Source: a virus
Length of the DNA stretch: 64,000 bases
Direction: 5' to 3' (one strand)
IMG/VR virus record: IMGVR_UViG_3300022890_000019
Coordinates: 1 to 64,000 of that record
The first letter of the stretch is position 1. Every line of letters begins with the position of its first letter. A program made the position numbers and the translations under genes. Below are positions 15,870 through 23,408 of this stretch, piece by piece. The notes below the pieces were generated by a model. That model was not told where the DNA came from. It was given only the letters and a program-made list of their open reading frames with translations, and ran no database searches.

Positions 15870-16091
15870 ATGAAAACAAAACAAATAACGAACAGTAGCA
15901 CTATCCAAGAGATAGGCTATGATGAAGAGACTAAGACCTTATACATTATCTTTAAGGGTAGTGGTAAATATCTTTACTATGATGTACCTAAAGAGGTATG
16001 GGAGGCAATGGTAAAGGCAAAGTCTACAGGAAAGTTCTTTTACAGAGAGATTAAAGGAGGTTATGAATATGATAGGGAGAAAAAGAAATGA
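15870..16091 (+). CDS. KTSC-domain protein
   Basis: A 73-residue protein when started at the ATG at 15870, two bases after the previous stop; an ATG 20 codons upstream would overlap the membrane-protein gene and is unlikely. SSTIQEIGYDEETKTLYIIF, GKYLYYDVPKEVW and a final Tyr-containing GGYEY match the KTSC domain, a small fold found alone in phages or fused to RNA-related proteins. The biochemical function of stand-alone KTSC proteins is not established. Confidence 0.8.
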   Translation: MKTKQITNSSTIQEIGYDEETKTLYIIFKGSGKYLYYDVPKEVWEAMVKAKSTGKFFYREIKGGYEYDREKKK

Positions 16092-16315
16092 GTAACCGAA
16101 AAGCAAATGAGACAGCAAAATTTACTTTAAAAGAAAATGGTTTTTATACAGGTAATCTATGGAGTATTGAAGATGTAATGAATAAGTTTACCTGTAGCGA
16201 TGATGAAGCTCAGAAGATCCTTAATAATGTAATGACTAATGAGACTTTGATGATATCAATTAATGAAATGATCTTAAAAGAAGGAGAAGAAATAGGATTA
16301 ATAAAAAAAGAATAA
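16088..16315 (+). CDS. Small hypothetical protein
   Basis: A 75-residue acidic helical protein (start MSNRKANETAKF) that I do not recognise. Residues 25-48 (SIEDVMNKFTCSDDEAQKIL) read like a helix pair seen in many small phage proteins of Bacteroidota. It starts on an ATGA overlap with the KTSC gene. Confidence 0.6.
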   Translation: MSNRKANETAKFTLKENGFYTGNLWSIEDVMNKFTCSDDEAQKILNNVMTNETLMISINEMILKEGEEIGLIKKE

Positions 16316-16317
16316 TA

Positions 16318-16488
16318 GTGTGTAAAACTTATATCTTCAGATGGGGTAATAATCCTAAGAGAAAAACACTAAAAGGTAGAGAGTGTATTATCCTTGCAGT
16401 AGGTAAGAAAGCTAGTGTGCTCGTTAAGTTTACTGATAATAACCAAAAGGAAATAGTAAGTAGAAGAGCCTTACACGGAGTTAAATAA
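16318..16488 (+). CDS. Small basic protein with GTG start
   Basis: A 56-codon frame starts at GTG two bases after the previous stop and runs to TAA at 16486-16488. An ATG-only gene scan would miss it. The product is basic and beta-rich (KGRECIILAVGKKASVLVKF), which looks like a small folded nucleic-acid binding or SH3-like barrel. Coding-like composition and operon spacing support it; the non-ATG start lowers certainty. Confidence 0.5.
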   Translation: MCKTYIFRWGNNPKRKTLKGRECIILAVGKKASVLVKFTDNNQKEIVSRRALHGVK

Positions 16489-16497
16489 TCTTTTAAC

Positions 16498-16529
16498 TTG
16501 ACTTTTGGAAGGATATTTACTTATCTTTG
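16498..16529 (+). promoter_or_regulatory. Bacteroidota-type promoter (TTG-N21-TATCTTTG)
   Basis: TTGAC at 16498-16502 and TATCTTTG at 16522-16529 match the Bacteroidota housekeeping promoter (TTTG near -33, TAnnTTTG near -7) with 21 bases between. It opens a 560-base non-coding stretch, just after the end of the first plus-strand gene run. Transcription should begin near 16535-16540 and produce the structured RNA described next. Confidence 0.65.
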
Positions 16530-16536
16530 TGCATGT

Positions 16537-16705
16537 CTATTACATCAATACAAAAATATTTGTGGGGAAGTTTCCCTAAAACAAAAAGTTCTTTAATGTG
16601 GTGTACTAGGCATATTTCACATAGGGAACTTCCAACACCACAACTTTTCAATTTTCATATTACGCTAATACATTATAGTCCTCCATAATAAGAGGGCTAT
16701 TTTTG
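16537..16705 (+). ncRNA. Candidate small RNA with interleaved (pseudoknot-forming) stems
   Basis: The RNA between the promoter and the terminator is about 170 bases long. GGAAGTTTCCCT (16566-16577) pairs with AGGGAACTTCC (16623-16633) with one bulge. AAAAGTT plus GTGGTGT (16584-16590 and 16598-16604) pairs with ACACCAC plus AACTTTT (16635-16648). The two helices interleave, so they either form a pseudoknot or are alternatives in a switch. No open frame of note is present. It matches no riboswitch or phage RNA class that I can name. It could act in trans or as the leader of the radical-SAM gene downstream. The 5' end is approximate. Confidence 0.5.
16675..16705 (+). terminator. Rho-independent terminator
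   Basis: ATAGTCCTC (16675-16683) pairs with GAGGGCTAT (16692-16700), including a G-U pair, around an eight-base loop, and a run of T follows (16700-16704). It would end the small RNA, or act as an attenuator for the gene at 17051. Confidence 0.7.
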
Positions 16706-16745
16706 TTAGTGGTGATAGCAATTCAAATACCATAATGATCACGTT

Positions 16746-17021
16746 AACCATGTACGACCAGATGAAAAGGTCAGTGGTTTGAGGCTTATGAGCTATGCTA
16801 AAATGAAGATGCATAGCCACGTTGATAGAGGAGATATAAGCTTGGGGTACACTGGATGCACTATATCGAGAAGTATAGCCTTACATAAAGCATCAAAAGG
16901 GGATGACGCTAGTTGCAATCGACAGAAGGGATTCTGAGGATATTATTTTCAACCTCTGCTTTTGTAGGGGTTGGGGATTCTACATAGGTTACTTCTCTCT
17001 TAAAGGGATGTAGAGGAGTAA
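16746..17021 (+). ncRNA. Candidate structured leader RNA upstream of radical-SAM gene
   Basis: This non-coding stretch folds into a series of clean helices. AACCA/TGGTT encloses GACC/GGTC (16746-16779). GGCTTAT/ATAAGCT (16783-16842) encloses the perfect GCTATGC/GCATAGC (16792-16817). GATGC/GCATC (16855-16894) encloses CTATA/TATAG. CAGAA-GGGA-TTCTG (16923-16936) has a GNRA tetraloop. CAACCTCTGC/GTAGGGGTTG (16950-16973) has a TTTT loop, and TTACTTCTC/GAGGAGTAA (16989-17021) closes the series. TCTACAT/ATGTAGA (16979-17014) interleaves with the last helix. The density of helices suggests a folded RNA such as a riboswitch, ribozyme or ornate phage RNA. I see no match to a named class. Confidence 0.5.
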
Positions 17022-17050
17022 GAAATTAATTTAACTTTAAACTAATTATT

Positions 17051-17740
17051 ATGTCACTCAATAAACAAAAAGGTAATATGTATGACTTTATAACGCATAC
17101 ATGGAACACAGTAAAGGGTAAATGTCCACATGATTGTAGCTACTGTTATATGAAACGATGGAAAAATCAAAAATCAGTTAGATTTGATGAAAAAGAACTA
17201 AAAACAGATTTAGGTAATGGTAATTTTATATTTGTTGGAAGTAGTTGTGATTTATTTGCAAATGATATACCTAAAAAATGGATTTTAAAGACATTATACC
17301 ATTGTTATCAGTATGATAATAAATATCTATTTCAGACGAAAAATCCAGAAAGAATTCTACAATGGAAACATATTCCAATATTTGAAAAATCAGTTATCTG
17401 TACCACATTAGAAAGTGACTCTTATTATCCTGAAATAATGAAAGCCTCACCTGAACCAATGCAACGTAGTATAGCAATGCAAGAGATAAGTTTATTTGTT
17501 GATACTTATGTTACTATCGAACCTATAATGGAATTTCATTTAGAGCATTTTATTAAGATGATTAAACGTTGTAATCCAAAACAGGTAAATATTGGAGCAG
17601 ACAGTGGTGGTAGTAACTTACCAGAACCTTCCAAAGAAAAAATTCTTTCTCTTATTAAAGGATTAGAAGAATTTACAATAGTACATCAGAAACCTAACCT
17701 TAAACGATTAATACCATTGGTAAAAGATGGATCTATTTAG
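17051..17740 (+). CDS. Radical SAM protein, DUF5131 (phage Gp37/Gp68)-like
   Basis: The 229-residue protein begins with a short lead and then HTWNTVKGKCPHDCSYCY. Its Cys25, Cys29 and Cys32 form the CxxxCxxC motif that binds the 4Fe-4S cluster of radical SAM enzymes. The later FVGSSCDLF, FQTKNPERIL and TLES stretches are typical of the DUF5131 group, first noted in mycobacteriophages. Family members are predicted to make a 5'-deoxyadenosyl radical, but no substrate is established. The long structured leader sets it apart from its neighbours. It overlaps the next gene by 14 bases. Confidence 0.8.
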   Translation: MSLNKQKGNMYDFITHTWNTVKGKCPHDCSYCYMKRWKNQKSVRFDEKELKTDLGNGNFIFVGSSCDLFANDIPKKWILKTLYHCYQYDNKYLFQTKNPERILQWKHIPIFEKSVICTTLESDSYYPEIMKASPEPMQRSIAMQEISLFVDTYVTIEPIMEFHLEHFIKMIKRCNPKQVNIGADSGGSNLPEPSKEKILSLIKGLEEFTIVHQKPNLKRLIPLVKDGSI

Positions 17741-17960
17741 TAGTGTAGGAATAGACATAGACGCAATACCTAAAACAAAAAACTCTAATGATATGATAGA
17801 TACAGATAGGTATTGTACTATCTTTCACCTTTTGATGAAGTGGGAGACAGATATGAGTCCTTTCCTCTTACGTATCTACAATAAGTTTACCGAACAATCA
17901 CAACACTTAATATTAAAAGATAACATAATACAACTATGGATACAGAAACAAAACCAGTAA
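17727..17960 (+). CDS. Small hypothetical protein
   Basis: A 77-residue protein that I do not recognise, mostly helical after a polar first 25 residues. It overlaps the radical-SAM gene by 14 bases and the SWIM gene by 25 bases. Such overlaps support co-translation and make it a possible partner of either product. Confidence 0.5.
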   Translation: MDLFSSVGIDIDAIPKTKNSNDMIDTDRYCTIFHLLMKWETDMSPFLLRIYNKFTEQSQHLILKDNIIQLWIQKQNQ

Positions 17961-18193
17961 TATTTATTGATGACAGTCTAATGCTTCCTGACAACAGTCA
18001 GTGGGAAAAAAGATTTGAAGTAAAATCAGAAACCTCAGACAGAGTTTATATAGTAGCTCAGAACAAACAGAAAAGACACTGGGCATGCAGCTGTCCAGGC
18101 TGGAAGAGATACCGTAAATGTAAGCATCTTCAAGAGATAGGATTACCTATCAATGAACAACCTCATGAAATAGAAATCAAATCAGCATATTAA
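17936..18193 (+). CDS. SWIM zinc-finger protein
   Basis: The 85-residue protein has CSC at residues 51-53 and CKH at 62-64, the C-x-C-xn-C-x-H zinc ligand set of the SWIM domain. SWIM domains bind DNA or proteins, and in bacteria they often accompany SWI2/SNF2 or WGR proteins. The gene directly after it starts with a WGR domain, which makes a working pair plausible. The N-terminal 45 residues form a beta-rich cap. Confidence 0.8.
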   Translation: MDTETKPVIFIDDSLMLPDNSQWEKRFEVKSETSDRVYIVAQNKQKRHWACSCPGWKRYRKCKHLQEIGLPINEQPHEIEIKSAY

Positions 18194-18203
18194 AACCAAT
18201 ACT

Positions 18204-19253
18204 ATGAAAACAAGTTTATATTTTAGTTCTGGTGGATCCGATAAGGAATACCATGTACAGATAGATAATGGAACAGTTACCGTTCAGTATGGTAGAAGAG
18301 GATCTGCTCTAACGCAGCTAACGAAATGTGAAAACCTAGACCCCGTAAAAGCCGAGAAGCTTTATCAGAAAATCATAAGAGATAAGAAAGGTAAAGGATA
18401 TAGTGAAGGAGAGTCAGGTACTATCTATTCATCACCGGTAGATCCTAACCAGACAGGATACCAACCTCAGCTACTTAATGAGATTGACGAACCTACTATG
18501 AGACACCTCCTGGATAATGATGACTGGCTCATACAAGAGAAAGAAGATGGTAGGAATGCAGGACTTATCTATAGAGATGGTAAAGTCATAGCTGCCAATA
18601 AAAAAGGTCTAGCGATCTCTGTACCGACTGATATAGTAAATCCTATAGTAGATATCTTTAAAGTAGATTTTACTCTCTGTGGTGAGCTAGTAGGTGATGT
18701 GTTCAAAGCCTGGGATATCATCAACCATCCTTATATCTCTCATACTGTTCCTTACATCAGTAGGTATGAATTCCTTAAAACACATACTGACAAGCTAGGA
18801 GGTAGTAATATCATGCTTACCAAGACTGCTATCACGACACTAGAGAAGCATAACCTGTATAATGAACTTAAAGAGAGAAATGCAGAAGGCATGGTATTCA
18901 AACTTAAACATTCTCTATATAGCCCTGGCAGACCTAATAGTGGTGGAGATCAGCTAAAGTTTAAGTTCACAGCTACCTGCTCAGTGATAGTAGGTAAGAA
19001 GCATGAAGAGAAAAGGTCTGTTATGATGTGGATGTTCGACAAAGGAAATAGGATATTTGTTGGTAATGTTACTATCTATCCTAATCAGGAAATACCAAAA
19101 GAAGGATCAGTCATTGAGGTAAGGTATCTCTATGCTTACCCTAATGGTGGTAGTCTCTTCCAACCTGTATATCTAAATCCTAGAAATGATGTAGAACAGA
19201 TGGAATGTACTATGTCACAGCTAAAGTATAAAGCTGGACTTGTCACTGCTTAG
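18204..19253 (+). CDS. WGR-domain fusion to ATP-dependent DNA ligase
   Basis: The 349-residue protein starts with a WGR-like domain (residues 1-75, core [12 protein letters not shown]). The ligase domain follows. Motif I is KEDGR with the AMP-accepting Lys113, motif III is TLCGELVG, motif IV is EGMVFK and motif V is LKFKF, near residue 250. An OB-like C-terminal part of about 90 residues completes the catalytic core. The enzyme seals nicks with ATP during phage replication or repair. WGR domains occur in PARPs and in bacterial MolR-like proteins, where they sense DNA ends, so this fusion may target breaks. It follows the SWIM gene by ten bases and is followed at once by a J-domain gene. Confidence 0.88.
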   Translation: MKTSLYFSSGGSDKEYHVQIDNGTVTVQYGRRGSALTQLTKCENLDPVKAEKLYQKIIRDKKGKGYSEGESGTIYSSPVDPNQTGYQPQLLNEIDEPTMRHLLDNDDWLIQEKEDGRNAGLIYRDGKVIAANKKGLAISVPTDIVNPIVDIFKVDFTLCGELVGDVFKAWDIINHPYISHTVPYISRYEFLKTHTDKLGGSNIMLTKTAITTLEKHNLYNELKERNAEGMVFKLKHSLYSPGRPNSGGDQLKFKFTATCSVIVGKKHEEKRSVMMWMFDKGNRIFVGNVTIYPNQEIPKEGSVIEVRYLYAYPNGGSLFQPVYLNPRNDVEQMECTMSQLKYKAGLVTA

Positions 19254-19255
19254 CT

Positions 19256-19564
19256 ATGAATGCCTTTACAGATAATTATAAACGCTATGATCCGGAAAGA
19301 GAAGGATACGGTGGTGCTAGCCAGTGGAGAAGAAATTTCTACAAGAGAGTATCACCAGATGAAGCTACTAGAATCCTTAACGAGAAAGATCCTTATGAAA
19401 TCCTCGGTGTACGAAGGAATACTACCAAAGAGGAAGTTAAAAAAGCATACCACAAGCTTGCTATGCAATGGCATCCTGACAAGAACCCAGGAAACATCAA
19501 GCAAGCTGAAGCTATGTTCAAGCAGATTAATGCAGCTTATTCACTATTAATATCTTATTTATAA
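19256..19564 (+). CDS. J-domain protein (DnaJ-like co-chaperone)
   Basis: The 102-residue protein has a J domain at residues 45-102: DPYEILGV, a basic helix II, the HPD tripeptide at 73-75, and [12 protein letters not shown] domains stimulate Hsp70 (DnaK) ATPase and bring it to a client. Gly/Phe and zinc-finger regions of full DnaJ are missing, so this is a type III protein whose 44-residue N-terminus may bind the client. Phage replication often needs host DnaK/DnaJ to remodel replication complexes, and the ligase gene two bases upstream fits that. A host DnaK hijacker is the likely role. Confidence 0.88.
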   Translation: MNAFTDNYKRYDPEREGYGGASQWRRNFYKRVSPDEATRILNEKDPYEILGVRRNTTKEEVKKAYHKLAMQWHPDKNPGNIKQAEAMFKQINAAYSLLISYL

Positions 19565-19576
19565 ATAATAATAACT

Positions 19577-20053
19577 ATGAACATTGAAGATTTTAAAATG
19601 GATTCAGTTAAGATACTGAACGATGACGTATCAATTGTGTACCATACCAGTACCGATGATGCAAAGAGAACCTACGATAAGAAGATCAAAGAGCTAAAGC
19701 CTCATCCTGACTTCTATGCTAAACTAAAGGCCTTTAAGCTTGATTACCTGGCTATCTTTGGATTCAAAGAAGAAGATATGGAGTCTACTATCAAAGGTAT
19801 CTCTGCTAACAAAAAGAATCAGATACAGATCAGTGGTATGATTAGTACTATGAATAACATACCTTGTAACCTGAATACTCCCTATGTCTCCAAAGAGTCA
19901 GAAGAGATGTCCTCAGAAGAAGAAGTCATCGATAAGAACCTGGAAGGACTCCGGACAGAAGCCTGGAAATATATTTGGGAGAGAAAGTCTAATCAGACAG
20001 AGATGGATTTTGATGGTGAAAAAAAAGAAGAGGAAACTCCTCCGGAAAAGTAA
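19577..20053 (+). CDS. Hypothetical protein
   Basis: A 158-residue acidic protein with no motif that I recognise. Residues 15-85 are alpha/beta with SIVYHTSTDDAKRTYDKKI, and residues 85-110 are beta-rich. The end is a very acidic, Pro-containing tail, probably disordered. A protein of this type with an acidic tail may contact DNA-binding partners, but this is a guess. It ends 140 bases before the next gene, the largest gap after the 16.5-17.0 kb region. Confidence 0.5.
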   Translation: MNIEDFKMDSVKILNDDVSIVYHTSTDDAKRTYDKKIKELKPHPDFYAKLKAFKLDYLAIFGFKEEDMESTIKGISANKKNQIQISGMISTMNNIPCNLNTPYVSKESEEMSSEEEVIDKNLEGLRTEAWKYIWERKSNQTEMDFDGEKKEEETPPEK

Positions 20054-20086
20054 TTTGTTATGTTGTTTAATTAATTTAGATGTGTA

Positions 20087-20177
20087 GGTTAAAACTGAGG
20101 CCTGAGAGACACGATAGTCCTTTTTCAGTAGTTTACTCATAGAATAAACGAAAGTCTCGTCAGGCTTCTATTAACCT
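20087..20177 (+). ncRNA. Long-stem hairpin element of about 90 bases
   Basis: AGGTTAA (20087-20093) pairs with TTAACCT (20171-20177), and GAGGCCTGA plus GAGAC (20097-20110) pairs with GTCTC plus TCAGGCTTC (20154-20168), giving about 21 base pairs with small bulges. The 43-base loop holds a further GTTTA/TAAAC hairpin (20131-20149). No T-run follows, so it is not a simple terminator. It fills most of the 140-base gap between two plus-strand genes. It may be a cis-regulatory RNA, a processed small RNA or a DNA structure used in replication. Confidence 0.45.
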
Positions 20178-20193
20178 TTAAATAAGACCATAT

Positions 20194-20493
20194 ATGCCAT
20201 ACATAGACAGAACAGTTAATAAAATACCTAGTAATGCCATAAAAGCATCCTTAGATGATGTATCAGAACTCTATAATGATCACTGTAGAGATAGAAAGCA
20301 CAAAGAAGTAACAGTATATTGTAAGTCTACCATCACTGACCTCATCCATAAGTATAGGCTAAACGACAACTGGCAGTGGATAATACCCTTTATAGAGATA
20401 GGTAAGTGCTATGTGGTAAAGAAAAAACCCTCCTCAGCAAAGCCAAAGAGGGTAAAACCCAATACTACGATAAAAGATAAATTACTATTCTAA
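20194..20493 (+). CDS. Small hypothetical protein, last plus-strand gene
   Basis: A 99-residue basic protein that I do not recognise. The first 75 residues look folded (LHHYR-like helical pieces, then NWQWIIPFIEIGKCYVV), and the end is a Lys/Pro-rich tail. It is the last gene of the plus-strand arm. Its last three codons overlap the 3' end of the opposing gene, so there is no intergenic terminator between the two convergent arms. Confidence 0.55.
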   Translation: MPYIDRTVNKIPSNAIKASLDDVSELYNDHCRDRKHKEVTVYCKSTITDLIHKYRLNDNWQWIIPFIEIGKCYVVKKKPSSAKPKRVKPNTTIKDKLLF

Positions 20494-20784
20494 GCCACTA
20501 AGCTTCTTAAAGAGTTTTATCAGCTCTTCTTTAGACAGCTTATCTAAGTCTACCGCTATAGTAGAAAAATACAATTCACTGACTGACTTCAAAGAGTTAT
20601 TACCTGTATTCTTTAATACTATATCTCCTAGGACAGATAACACCTCTTGACCTTTCTTGTTAGTAACGATAAACATGTTCTCAGGATCTTTAAAGTCCGG
20701 TTTTAATTTAAGAATAGGATTACCTTCTTTCTTTCCTTTTAACTTGTCAAGGATACTTTTGTTCTTTTGTTCTTTTTCTTCCAT
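20485..20784 (-). CDS. Small hypothetical protein at the end of the late arm
   Basis: A 99-residue Lys-rich protein with a charged N-terminus and a short alpha/beta domain (MFIVTNKKGQEVLSVLGDIV near residue 40). It is the last gene of the minus-strand arm, 18 bases after the tail-fibre gene, and so is probably co-transcribed with it. That position would suit a fibre-assembly chaperone, but no motif supports this. Confidence 0.55.
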   Translation of the reverse strand: MEEKEQKNKSILDKLKGKKEGNPILKLKPDFKDPENMFIVTNKKGQEVLSVLGDIVLKNTGNNSLKSVSELYFSTIAVDLDKLSKEELIKLFKKLSGLE

Positions 20785-20802
20785 TATATTATGTTTTTAA
20801 GT

Positions 20803-22899
20803 TTATGGTGCTGATATTTCATTGCTCATATATACAAAGGTAGCCATAATCTGAATGTCATCAGCATCACCAGTACCTCCATTCTTATCTACCTTTACCT
20901 CTATCAAATCTCCGTATGCTGCAGTGTTTTTTGTAGTTATTATATCTATACCTGTTTCATTAAGAGTTGTAGTAACTAACAGTCCCTTATTGGTATTAGA
21001 GGTAGAAATATAATCTGTAACAGTAGCACCAATACGTAGGTTGACAATAGGATCTACAGTACCGTCATCAGATTTATTGATAACAGAGAAATATACTAGT
21101 TTAGCATCTGGCTTTAACCATTGGAATCCTCCTGTACGAATACTGAATGTATCTAATACCGTAGTAATAGTATTTGCATTATAATTAGCTATAGGACCAA
21201 ACAAAATAGATTCAGTACATACCCTATCATAACCACCTATCCAAAGTCCTTCTAGCTCGTCAGCAGCTACTACCAGAGGATCTCCTTTGATGTCTATATA
21301 GGTAGCTGTTATATCATCTATTACCGCATAACGATAACTGGTATCACTATCTAGTTTAAACCTTACAGACATACCTTTTGCATAGTAATTTGTCAAGTCA
21401 ATAGTAGCTATCCTAGAAGTAGAACTTGGAGTTTCTGTATAGTCTGTTCCCGGGACAAGATAAGCCCAATTAGAATCTTTTCCACTATTTACATAAGCCA
21501 TAGGAATTTTTACAGTCCTATCCGATTGATTAATATCAGTGATAGCCATATAAGATCTAGAATTAATATCATCAGGACTAATGCTAGGTGTATCCAAATT
21601 TGAAATATCCATTGCTAAAGAGATATAATTCCCTGCATCAGTAAATTCTATCCCTCCTTGTATTGTAGGTCGTAATACTCCTGAACCTCCACTATAAAGG
21701 TAACCAGGAGCTGCAACTGCATCTACTGCTACAAGTTCATCACCAGCAGCACCAGAGACAGCAGCCCATACTGGAACATCACTAACTCCAAAATCAAATT
21801 TAAGAAAATGAGCAGCACCAGCAGCAGCTAGTCTCTTCCATTCTGTACCATCATGATATAAGATATCTCCTTTAACACCTGTACCAAACAACTTAGTCTG
21901 AAAGACAGGTACCGTATTACTTTGTATCTGGTTACTAGCATCTAATCCTATCAAAGTAATTATTGCATCAGTAGAAGGAGTATCTATCTGTAACGTTCCT
22001 GTCAACTCAGCATCACCACCTATCTTAGCTGCCATACTTGCTATTGCAGCACATCCTATTCCTATCGTTCCAAAGGCAGCAGCACCACCCCATCCAAGCA
22101 TCACATCTCCACCTGCTTCAGTAGCAGTAATATAGATGTCTCCTGCAACGCCTTCTCCGGCACCCTTTCCAGAATATAAAAGAAGATTACCACCATCAGA
22201 GTTTGCTGCTACATAGCTAGAAGCTCCTGCAGCAATAGTTAAATCTTTACCATCACCATCAGTAGTAATTTCTACAACCATACTTCTTGCACTATTGTTA
22301 TCAAATACAAAGTCTCCTGCATGGATATCACCATAGTCTAAATCTAGATCATCTCCTGCATTTACAGGACTTAATATACCTGCTGCTCTTTCCCATAGTA
22401 CGGCACCTATTAAGAAAGCTGAAATATCAGCAAGTTTAGGAGTATTATCAGTAGCATCATTAATTAGCACTTTATCAGTAGCAGGAACAAATGTTACTGT
22501 AGATAGGTTGCTAGGATCCATCTCTATCTGAAAGTCCATACCTGTACTCCCTGCATTATCTTTAGGAGTCAGCTTTAACCCACCCTTCTCCACCGCAGTA
22601 TCTATAGTACCTGCCACTGTACCATCAGCACCTACCATAAAAGGTAGTTGGTGAGGTCTTACTACCGTCTGCATAGAGGTAGCACTAGCACTGGTCCTTG
22701 CTATAGCATTAGCATTGGTAGCTAGCTTTACCAACCCTTGAGCTCCTTCTCCGGCAGTGTCACCTACCTCATCGAAGAAAGGCATAGAATCTAATAGATT
22801 TCTATATAGCATCTCATCGGGTTTGTTATATTGACGTAATCTCTTTCCTGAAGAAGTAGGATTAGATTGGAAAAAATAATTTCTTGAACGTTTAGACAT
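20803..22899 (-). CDS. Tail fibre / receptor-binding protein
   Basis: The 698-residue protein opens with a basic stretch and then DEMLYRNLLDSMPFFDEVGDTA...GLVKLAT, the kind of N-terminus that attaches fibres in Bacteroidota phages. The middle is Gly/Ala/Asp-rich with repeated short strands and includes GDILYHDGTEWKRL (near residue 340), a motif common in trimeric fibre shafts. The C-terminal third has FTDAGNYISLAMDISNLD and beta-sandwich-like strands that probably contact the receptor. It follows the promoter at 24520-24550 as the third gene of that unit. It is one of the most likely sites of host-range variation. Confidence 0.75.
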   Translation of the reverse strand: MSKRSRNYFFQSNPTSSGKRLRQYNKPDEMLYRNLLDSMPFFDEVGDTAGEGAQGLVKLATNANAIARTSASATSMQTVVRPHQLPFMVGADGTVAGTIDTAVEKGGLKLTPKDNAGSTGMDFQIEMDPSNLSTVTFVPATDKVLINDATDNTPKLADISAFLIGAVLWERAAGILSPVNAGDDLDLDYGDIHAGDFVFDNNSARSMVVEITTDGDGKDLTIAAGASSYVAANSDGGNLLLYSGKGAGEGVAGDIYITATEAGGDVMLGWGGAAAFGTIGIGCAAIASMAAKIGGDAELTGTLQIDTPSTDAIITLIGLDASNQIQSNTVPVFQTKLFGTGVKGDILYHDGTEWKRLAAAGAAHFLKFDFGVSDVPVWAAVSGAAGDELVAVDAVAAPGYLYSGGSGVLRPTIQGGIEFTDAGNYISLAMDISNLDTPSISPDDINSRSYMAITDINQSDRTVKIPMAYVNSGKDSNWAYLVPGTDYTETPSSTSRIATIDLTNYYAKGMSVRFKLDSDTSYRYAVIDDITATYIDIKGDPLVVAADELEGLWIGGYDRVCTESILFGPIANYNANTITTVLDTFSIRTGGFQWLKPDAKLVYFSVINKSDDGTVDPIVNLRIGATVTDYISTSNTNKGLLVTTTLNETGIDIITTKNTAAYGDLIEVKVDKNGGTGDADDIQIMATFVYMSNEISAP

Positions 22900-22916
22900 A
22901 ATAGTATTGTTTAAAA

Positions 22917-23405
22917 TTAAAATACTCTGTTGATAGGATCTGTAGTACCTGATATCTGCATGTATCCTATTCCATCTTGATCTTGCTCTACATAGTATAG
23001 GTCAAACAGTTCAAATATTTTGAGTATCGTAGCTACACTATACCCCTTGCAGTAGAATTTGTTTTGTATGTCTACAGTACAATAGGCATCTATATAATAT
23101 TGTGTTCCTTTATCTAATCCGGTAACACTTATCTCAGCGTCAAACTCCCTCTCTACTTGTATCATCTCAAGAAAGAGTAGTAAGTGATGTAGGTCCATCA
23201 ACTGTTGAGCCTTACATTTATCTTTATTACCAAAGACCTCGCTAGTAACTAAGTCGTCAAAGACTGCATTAGCTTCATCAAAGATAAGATTCCAGAAAGC
23301 TATTCTTTTCTCATCTCTGTCTTTAACCTGTATGTAACCACAGCAATCTATCTTATACATCACAATTGGGTTAGCTAATTGTGGTGATGGTGGTTTATAT
23401 CCCAT
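22917..23405 (-). CDS. Tail-fibre-associated hypothetical protein
   Basis: A 162-residue acidic protein that I do not recognise by name. It has Cys-Cys near residue 16, a helical middle (LMDLHHLLLFLEMIQVE), and a beta-rich end with TGLDKGTQYYIDAYC. Its place between a Cys-rich fibre-linked protein and the tail fibre suggests a fibre adaptor or baseplate-like part, with spacings of only 3 and 17 bases to its neighbours. Confidence 0.5.
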   Translation of the reverse strand: MGYKPPSPQLANPIVMYKIDCCGYIQVKDRDEKRIAFWNLIFDEANAVFDDLVTSEVFGNKDKCKAQQLMDLHHLLLFLEMIQVEREFDAEISVTGLDKGTQYYIDAYCTVDIQNKFYCKGYSVATILKIFELFDLYYVEQDQDGIGYMQISGTTDPINRVF

Positions 23406-23408
23406 ATC

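Noticed and set aside
16706-17050. Group I or group II intron or tRNA/tmRNA
   Set aside because: No conserved P/Q/R/S elements, no domain V, no interrupted flanking gene, and no acceptor/T-arm pattern were found.
20087-20177. Rho-independent terminator
   Set aside because: There is no T-run after the 3' arm, and the loop is 43 bases long.
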